From contig JANCRA010000001.1 in NCBI GenBank assembly GCA_024362935.1, positions 54,567,930-54,631,929 on the forward strand: DNA of 64,000 nucleotides, given 5' to 3'. Under the pieces are notes generated by a model. That model was not told where the DNA came from. It ran no database searches and worked only from the letters and a program-made list of their open reading frames with translations. Shown piece after piece: positions 55,401 to 64,000 of the stretch. Positions within the stretch are counted from its first letter, which is position 1; the number at the start of each line of letters is the position of its first letter. Source of the stretch: Setophaga petechia (taxonomy: Eukaryota; Chordata; Aves; Passeriformes; Parulidae). Both the position numbers and the translations under genes were made by a program.

Positions 55401-58400
55401 CCTGCTATTGGTTAGGGGACAGTCTTGGAAGGAGAGATCTGAGATTCCAGCCTTGCTGTAAGCATGACTGCTGTGCTTTATCTTGCTTCTATTAAAATAT
55501 ACATCTGCAAAGTGTTAATGCATGCATTCAGTTATTAGCTCCTTCATACACAATTTTCTAGCACTTCTCTCTAGCGTGCTTCTCCCAGAGCACAGTTTAA
55601 TCTACTCCTGTTAACACTGTTAAACATGAGCTATCTGCTATATGCACATCACTGAGTTAACATTAGCCAAAGAAAGGCTCTCATTACCTAAAGTCTGAGT
55701 CACAGGCAGAGATGGACTTCATGGAAGTCATATCTACCAAAGCATTCTGCCCAAGAAACATGGAATGCCTGGGCCTTTGTAACTGCCCATCACTTCCATA
55801 GCTGACATGAGAGCAGTGAAGTTCAGAGCTGCTTTGCTCTTCAATCTCCATTTAACAATATTGCTGTGAAGGAAATATCCAAGATACACTTTCCTAAATG
55901 TACGCCTTCCCATAGAAAATAGCCTGGTCTCATGTCAGAGTGCGCTACATTAAAAGAAATACCATAATAACTAAAAATTCAAGATCTGAACCATTGTGGT
56001 CTCTGAGTGGGTAGCTAGGCATATCATTTTCTCAGCTAAATTCCAGTTAGTTGATAAGGTTACCTATTTATGCCTTATGCTTGAAGGTGCTCTGCTCAGT
56101 AGTATGTGCTGGCTGAGGCACAACACTTCCAATGTAGGTTTAGTTCCTTTTCACAGCCTGAAGAAAAGACAAATGTCTGAAACAGATGGTCCAAATGTGA
56201 ATAATCTTGCACAATATCCATTTTTACAAATAAGAAGCTTTCTAGTATTATAATTAGCATAAATATTTTGTTTCCCTTAATACACTAAGTTTATATATTA
56301 TTATTTTGCACTTAAAATACCGTGAATTGAAAGCCCAGGTCAGAATTTTTAACACTGAAAAAAAAGGTCACTGCTTTATTGCTCGCTCTCCCAAAGCAGT
56401 GCTCTGGAGAAACTTTGAATACCTGTTCTTATCCTTGGGCACTAGAGGTCACCAGTGGAACAGACACGAGGAAAGGAATTGGTTTTTATAGTCCCCAGTA
56501 GTACTGCGGCCTCAATCCCTCTCCTGAGATTTTCATTTAAGTTGTTACTGGAAGTCCTTTGGCAACTCGAATTTTGGAAGAGTGAGATAAAAATATTTCT
56601 TTCAAGCAAGTTATGTCTCAGATGTATAGCTGTGTATCTATTTGAAAGGGATGGGTGTTTCTTGAAAATATGATTTATTCATCCCTCTGATACTTGAGAG
56701 TTCCTTGGCTGATACCTGCTGTATTTGAGCTCTGAGTAATGTTGTTGAGACAGAACCACAGAACACCCAGCAGAAACACATGTTGTTTCAAACGAAACAG
56801 CATGGCCCATTTCAAGGAAGAAACAGTGCTCCTTTACTGGTTCCATGTGTGGTGTGTGAGGGGTGCACTGAAGCAGAACGTTCAAGAACATCAGTTGCAT
56901 TTTTTGACCAAGAGACCACACCATCTTTTAATACATTCAAGGCATTCCATTTCTATGAGTGACACTTATCACCAAAAAAACCTCCAAAGTCCTCTTTGCA
57001 TATGGAGAGGGTTGGAAATGCTTAGAAATCCATGCTTGAGCACTGCCATTCCTTTAGAGAAAATACATCCAGATTTTAATCCCTAAAAGACAAAAATTTG
57101 CTTAACATGCTTCTATCAGATCAGTAGCTAAATTTAACAACCAGGTTTATATACTTATCAGTTATTAATATAATGCACAATACTAATATAGTCCTAAATA
57201 AGAAGCAGGTTTTTTTAGCAATGATTCATTTTATAAAAGTGTTGGATTGGTGCAATAAACATATAATGTGTAATAAACTTACTGCTGCAGTTATGGAAAC
57301 TGATTATAATCAAGAAATTCTGCCAACAGAAAGACTTCTTGGTTCATTGAAAGTTATTATCGTGTCAAATATCAACTCAAGGATTGTTTTGTCAAAAGAT
57401 TTCATAAGATTCTGGATATTAAACCTATCACAGATTGAAATTTTGGTGAAAAGTCGATCAAAACTCTATAAATTCTAAAACTGAAAATAAATAGCAATAA
57501 CACACAGGCTTTTTGCACACTTGCTTTCTTCTCCCAAGTTTCATTTGACTTTGAATTCCATTTACTTTGAGGTGCAGCACATACAGAAGTCTTGAACCAT
57601 GCAAAAGTAAAAAATTATGCAGGTGGGAGGAATCTTAGCCTTGAAAGAAATAAAAACAACTAGACACTATATGCTACATATTTTCACGACTTTGTTTAAA
57701 ACAGCATATTGATGTACTTAAAACACTTCAGATCTGCGTGTTATTTATGATGCTGTAAACATACAGAAAAGCAGGAAAATCACATTTTCCACTGCATCCA
57801 AGCAGAGAAATTCAAAATTACAGCTATTGGAAATCTGGTTTACAAGCTGTGTGAAAGTGTAGTTAAATGCAGTGTTATAAACTTTGCCCTACAATACCCT
57901 ATATGTAGCAACTCCAAGACAGTGCTAAAGAAAAGAAAAATCAAACTAGATGGAGACTTCTGGCTACATTCTGATTTTTCTACATTCTTCTGGAAGGAAT
58001 GTGAGAGCACATGTGAGTCTAGCCCACATCTTATAGATTCTTGTATGAGCAAGACACAAACCCAGAAAACTGCAATATATAAGTTAATGCAGTACTTATG
58101 ATCAAAGGTAAGCAGGGAAGACAGCTCAGCTCAGCAGGGAGGAGTATCAAGGGATTTTGTGAAGCTTTGTGAGTCAGACATCAGATCTGGGACACAGAAC
58201 TTTGCGGAGGGTCTTTTCTTGTGAGCCCCTGCAGCTTCTGCTCATGGGCTTTTTTTCCCTTCTGTCCTCCTCCCCCCTCTCTCAGGAGCCCGCAGCAAAT
58301 GTGAGCTGAGCGTCAGCAGAGCGCAACATGGCACACCTACAGTACTGCCATGCCTGAGCCCAGCCCAGGATATCCCTTACACCAACACACACTGGAAGAA

Positions 58401-61400
58401 CAAAGCACCAGCAACACCTGAGAGCTGGGGGAATTCACCATTGCTTTTGGCTTCTTTTGGGCACCCCATCTGTGCACAGCATCAATACATGTCAGACACG
58501 GTCTTTACTGCCCACAGGATTTACCCAGAAACTCTCAACTGGACTTACCTAAACGAAAGTTTGGTTTTTTTTACTTAGTGCACTCATGAAAAGGCTGGTA
58601 CCAGTGAAGAAATTTAGATACTGGTTTATGAGATACAGCTCTGCAGAGATGTAGCTTTCACCTGGCTCAGTTCTCTGTTGCCTGTACCCTGTATTTGGGG
58701 AAGTGTGTGTTCTACAGACGCAAATACTGGTGCTGGCATGAGACAGCAAACACAGGAAGGGACAGGTGGGACCAACCCTTTTGGCAAAAATCTGAACTAG
58801 CTTGACTGAAAAGTCAACCACTGAACTGCAGCATGTATTTTATGAATATGCACATAAAAGACAGAAGTAGACATGAGAGAGGGCCTTCAATTTCCCCTTT
58901 AATGTAAAACATCCAGAGGTGTTGATATTCAGGGTATGCTGCTAAGCTCATCTCATGCCTTTGTGGATGTGGTAAGAGTAGCAGCACACGAGACTGGCTG
59001 TGTAGCTGGGTTTGAAGAACCAAGGAATTTTTCCTGCTGATCTCAGGGAAGCTTCTGACATTTTTACTGTAATAATTTATTTTTCATATTTGGTGGATAT
59101 ATGTAGGTCCTAGAAAAGCTCTCCTGTATTTACATAAATCTACTATAAACAAGTTTCATTTACCTTCATCCACCCATCACAGAGTTCTGTAACTAGAGGA
59201 AATAAAAATTGCAACTGGCAAATATAATATTTTATCCCTCTGGTCCCTTCCCATTTTCTTTCATCATCTTCCAAAATTATGTTTCTATTTCAATTATTCA
59301 GTTGTTTTGTTGTTTTGCACTTTGTTTTTTCCCCCCTAAAAATGTCTTGGTGAGAAAGCTCTGCTCAGCTGGAAAACAGCATTCCCATCAGTAGAATACA
59401 CATTCAGGTTGGTGAACCCACCAGACAGGCCAAGGATAGATAGGATCCTTTTTTCTAAGCAGCTGAAACCCTCATTGGTTTTACAGGATCAATGTGTTTC
59501 TCAAGTCCTTACAGCCCTGCTCTACCTGCTCTGGGGTGACCTTGACAAGGTAGTTCACTTGGGCATTTGGGGTCTCCCTCTAGCTGTGAGTGGCTTCCCT
59601 CACCTGGACCCGGGTCTGTGCCCAAAAGAGAAGAGGCTGCACCCATTGCCACGCTGGCTCAGAGGAACCTGGCTGCTCGTGTTTCTCAAGAGCTCTGGCT
59701 TGCTGCATAACTCAGACTCAATCCTGGCACAGATAAATTGCTTAATCTTGAGATCTGAGCACACAGCGGTGTCAGCGAGGTGGCATAGGCGGTTTAGAAC
59801 TCCCTGTGTGCTTTGTTCTTGAACCCCAGCGTGCAATTCCAAAGCTGTCAGGGTTTTCCACCAGGCCTGTGCCATACCAGGAGTGAAGTTAACCATCACG
59901 GTTACCTTTGCTGTCAGAGCCCCTGCAGTCCAGGCAGGAATGCAAGCACAGGCTGGTAGCCAGCTACCCTGGGACTGTGGAGCCGCTGGACTTCAACAGA
60001 AATCAACTTGTAACACACAGACTATGTTGGTGGGGGAAGGGACAGCACTCTATCCATGGCCACCCACTGCCTAGGAAAAGTCTGGCAACAGGGGTGTTAT
60101 TCTTGTTCCATTGGCAATCGTGGGACTTTTGCTAGACTTGATCCTAAATGAATGCATTTTTCTGACCCAGAGTCCTTTTATGTGGTTCGGTATGGAAAAG
60201 TGCCATGGCATTTGTCACAAAAAGTCCTCGCTGGCTAATCTGTTTTTAGGATTGTTGATGGTTTATAAATTAGAATTATTAGTCAAACATTGCTCTGTGT
60301 GTGCAAACTCCTACAGACTGGGCTATAGGGCCAGCATGGAATCACCTTTCTAACTATGGCAAGTTGTTTTGACAGAAGGGAGAAGTAGTCAGAGCAAAAC
60401 CAGAAGGGTATGTAAGCAATTTACCCCTGACATGCACTCTAACATATCTTAGTCATTGTGTTGTCCACAGAACATTTACAAATCTCCAATAAAAGTGAAC
60501 TTCTTACATCTCAAGGCTTTGGCAAGTTCCATTTAAATGTGTCGTATCTCTGTGGCAAATGTGTTTTCTCTCCATGTTAAATAGAACAGGGACACATTAG
60601 CAAATTAAAGGGGTAAAATTAGGTGAACATGCTGGTTCTCCTTAATCAAAGCACAAGTCCTTCAGTAGTGCTGCAGCCTGCCCTTCCCAGGCATTCAGGA
60701 TGCCCACCCTAGGGGTGAGCTGAAAGGAGCATTTAGAGGTGGAGAGCCCTTCACGGGTGCATGGCCCTAAATCCCGAGTCAGGAAAGTTCTGCCACTGAC
60801 AATAGGCTGAAATTATCAGAAAATGAAAGCTGGCAGGCACTTATGTACATCCATGTGTGGCTGTGCTAACCCAACTCAGATGTTGCAGATTCCCTCACTC
60901 CCTTTGTCTTCCAAATTCCTTGCACAATCAATTAGCATGAGTAAAAGGACATAAAAATATATATAGTGCTAAATTCTATGACAGGTGTAGATCTGAGTTT
61001 TGAACTGCAGAACATTTAAAACCGCAAAAATGGCTCAAATATTTTCAATATTGACAAAATTTTTGTCATTCCACACCTGGCTGAGTTTCAGAGACCCTTT
61101 GCCCACTCCCTGAATGCACTTTCTTGCATAAGAATGTTTCTGGGGATATGTAGAATGGATCAATAATGTAAATCCAATATGGATTAAGTTTCGTAAAATT
61201 GGGAATTTTTAGCCAGCATTCCTCTCTACCTCCAAAATTCAAAGTCTGAAACACAGAATGAGCAATGCCATCAAATGTGAAAGAAAAAGACCATGTTAGC
61301 TGCTCTTGAAGCCCTGAAATTAGGCCACTTTCAGTTGAATGATGTTTCATTGTACTAGTGCCACGTGAAAATCTGTCGCTGTAGTTTTGGTAACTATATT

Positions 61401-64000
61401 TTGCATCAGACTGGTTCTGATAAATATTTTTTTTACTTTTCCTTTCTTTTTTTTTTTGGTCTTATCCACATGAAGAAAAATTCCCAGCTTTGGGAGAATG
61501 ACTTCCTTGACCCATAGTTTTTATAGTGATAGAATCCAAATTCTGTACATTCTGCTCTTTTCCTAGGAATGCTAATTACAAAATTAATACAATGTGCAAA
61601 ACAACAGACAAATCTAAAGATCAAATGGGGGGGAGAAACTAAAGCCAAACTCCTGTTTACTCTAGCACTGAGTGTAACACCACAGAGAACTATACTTGCC
61701 ATCCCCCAAACTAAATTTTATTTAAGAACCAACTAAATATATTTGCTTTGATATGTCTTTCAGCCAAAGGACTTCACTCTCTTTTACATGGCAACCTGAA
61801 TATGTTGTTTGTTGTGTGTTTGGCAAAAGATATTAGAAAGATTAGAAATGTTTATGCTGTTCACAGTCACATTAGAATGAGAGTGTGTGACAGCTGCTAA
61901 CTGCCTGGAATTTATGCAAAAGTTCTCCATTTAGCTTTCTATATACATATGTAGGTGTGTGTGTATTTAAAAAAAAAAAAGTATACAAGGTCAGCTTACA
62001 GCACTTCTGGAGCATTTGCTAGAGCAGCTGATAGAAACAAGGCTAAAAGGCAATTTGAACAAGTGGTAAATCTTTAGTGGCAACTTTTCCTTGCCAAAAT
62101 TTGTTGGGCAACTTCTCATGTAGAGCAGGCTGCTAAAGCAATGACTTGAACCTTCTCCTTGTTATATAACCAGAACCCCACACCACTTTTAATTCTTTTC
62201 ACCTCTCAGGAGAGAAAGGATGGTCAGAACTGTGTTACCTCTCTAAAAGATGCACATATGTCTGAGTGGAGATCTGCCTTCCTTGGACTTCTGGCAATGG
62301 CAGTGTGAAAGAAGGAAACACAGTCTCTCCCTACTCATACTCAATGTTTTTTTCATCTAGCACTATCAAAAGGCAAGTGATGACACCCAACTAAGAGAAT
62401 TAATTTTGTGTGATGGCAGACAGTGGAGATGTGTTCAGCTTCTCAAACATAACCCCCGCCCCCAGAAGTATGATCTGCAACAGAGCCACTTCCTATCTTC
62501 TAATTAACATTCTTGTTTCCTTGCTATCAAACATTCTAAAGGACACATCTGTGCAGACTAGAATAAAACTATCAGAAGGGGACAAACACGTGTGCAGTTG
62601 AGCCTGTGCTCTACATGTGCAGAGTAAGACAATATGCACAGAGTACCAGCCTAGCACACATTCTACCATGCAAGTGAACATGTTTTAGCCTTGTCTGCAG
62701 CCACAACTTAACTAAGCAGCCACTCATTTGCATCTTTCAGAGGTACACATTGTAAATATCACGTAAATTCCAAAGTGTTAACAATGTGCAAACTAAAGAC
62801 ATTTGCAGTCACAAAGCATTACTTTGTATTTTTCTAAAAAAAGTGATAATAAAAAAAGAAAAACCTAAATTGCTGAAAAATGCAAACTCATGGACTTCAG
62901 AGTTTGGACCATAAGACACACTGACAAAAACTTAGAGTCTATAAAGTGATCAGGACTGAACTTGAGCTGTTCATTTGGTTTAAATATTTCCCTGCTTTGT
63001 TTGGTCTTTGTTGGTTGTTTTTTTATTATTTTCACAGCTTTGTTCAGCTCAGTCAGTCAGCCCAAGTTAAGACTCTCTTTTCTCTGCAGTATGGATTCAG
63101 CTCCAGTGTCAAAGGTAGTGGTGATTAATGCATCCACATTTTTCCATGTCTGGCAAAGCCTATATGATCCTTATTTTCTTTCTTTCTGTCAACCTCTCTC
63201 CTCTTTTCACTTAGAACATGCTCTAACCCACAAGTTAGATCCTTAAAAAGGGAATTCCATGACTGGACAGAGGCATGCAGGGTCTAAAATACAAAAATTC
63301 CTAAATTTAACATTAGCAGCAGTTGCTTACAAGCCACTGCCTCGCTCCTGGTTTAATACTGTTTACAAGAAAAGTAAAGGAATGGTCAGCATATGTTATG
63401 GAAAGAATGAGTGACCCTGGTGGAATGGGTACCAGAGATCCTGTACATTGCTCACTGGCAAGACATCTGTTTTCAGCTATGGGGCTTTTATTCAAGAGCT
63501 GATGAATAAAGGCTCCTGATATCTAAGTACCACTGCTAACTCTGGTGACAGAATTTCTCTGCATGTCACCTCTTATCACCCTGCACTCATGATGTTGCTC
63601 AAGGCAGCCTGTTTGCAAACTACACTGTGCATTCAGGATATGCAAATGTTTGATTGACTTCTAACTTGGAGTTACCACTACCACATTTCAGTCATCCATG
63701 GCTAGGCCTAGGCCATCATTTAAACACTGAAGTTAGTGTGACATACAAATAGCATTACACCTCTGAAAGAAATTAGCCTGTTGAAGTACCTTCTCCATAT
63801 TACTAAAAACTTTCCTTCAGAAATACTTAAAAGTCTGAAATTTTAACCTGCATATTTCTACTGAACTGAAAATATCATCATCACAACACAGAAAAATCAG
63901 TTAAATACCTGTGGAAAGGACATTCAGATAGATGTAATGCAGACAAATGCAAATAAGCTCCGAGAGCCAGATTTTTAAAACTGTAATTCATTGTATTTGG
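55401..64000. other. AT-rich intergenic stretch, no supported gene
   Basis: Open frames here are short and have compositions expected by chance. A GC-richer island lies at about 59.4-60.1 kb and a run of twelve A at about 61969-61980. No RNA gene, CR1 tail or convincing exon series was found. Confidence 0.45.
59409..60130. other. GC-richer island of unknown origin
   Basis: The base composition is visibly higher in G and C than either flank. It has an open frame of 137 codons on the plus strand and one of 99 on the minus strand, the latter ending at a strong donor-like site (GTCCAG|gtgagg, minus strand near 59592). It could be an old transposable element or a regulatory element. I recognise no domain. 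Confidence 0.3.

Noticed and set aside
58552..58821. 90-codon minus-strand frame ending at a strong donor-like TTTAG|gtaagt
   Set aside because: The donor-like site coincides with the stop codon of the frame, the acceptor is unclear, and no neighbouring exon was found.

Overview
The window looks like vertebrate, most likely avian, nuclear DNA. It contains CR1-type LINE fragments with the usual bird 3' tail, short introns, spliced genes with GT-AG junctions, and AT-rich intergenic sequence. There is no bacterial gene organisation, and almost all long open frames outside the exons described here look like chance.

Region 1 (1-15.6 kb, + strand) is the 3' part of AFF1 (AF4/FMR2 family), a scaffold of the super elongation complex. 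Fourteen coding exons from 327 to 15483 join in one frame without a break and give 776 residues plus a stop. They include the serine/aspartate-rich pSer segment, the AF9/ENL-binding motif, basic nuclear-localisation stretches and the whole C-terminal homology domain. The 5' part of the gene lies upstream of the window. A canonical AATAAA follows the stop by about 120 bases.

Region 2 (15.6-44 kb) has no gene I can name. On the minus strand, however, several segments have good acceptor and donor sites and protein-like open frames (42.6, 42.2, 40.2, 37.6, 31.1, 29.9, 28.5, 27.2 and 24.4 kb). I read them as a possible unrecognised gene running towards AFF1, tail to tail. The best is 27090-27270 (60 open codons, cysteine-rich). 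The one at 31.1 kb reads like a strand of an ASH/MSP-type immunoglobulin-like domain. Sense and antisense CR1 pieces are scattered through this stretch.

Region 3 (44.5-49.5 kb, minus strand) holds a six-exon gene for a small predicted type I membrane protein of 134 residues. It has a signal peptide, a short Pro/Ser/Thr-rich stalk, one membrane helix and a 37-residue tail. All exon phases agree. Two of the exons are 24-base micro-exons lying in the two copies of a contiguous tandem duplication of about 305 bp, so the duplication has added an in-frame 8-residue stalk cassette. CCAAT, GATA and CACCC motifs lie just upstream of the start codon. I do not recognise the gene.

Region 4 (49.6-64 kb) is AT-rich and has no gene I can support. 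It contains a CR1 fragment at 55.2 kb, one copy of a 52-bp perfect direct repeat whose partner is at 48.1 kb, and an unexplained GC-richer island at 59.4-60.1 kb.
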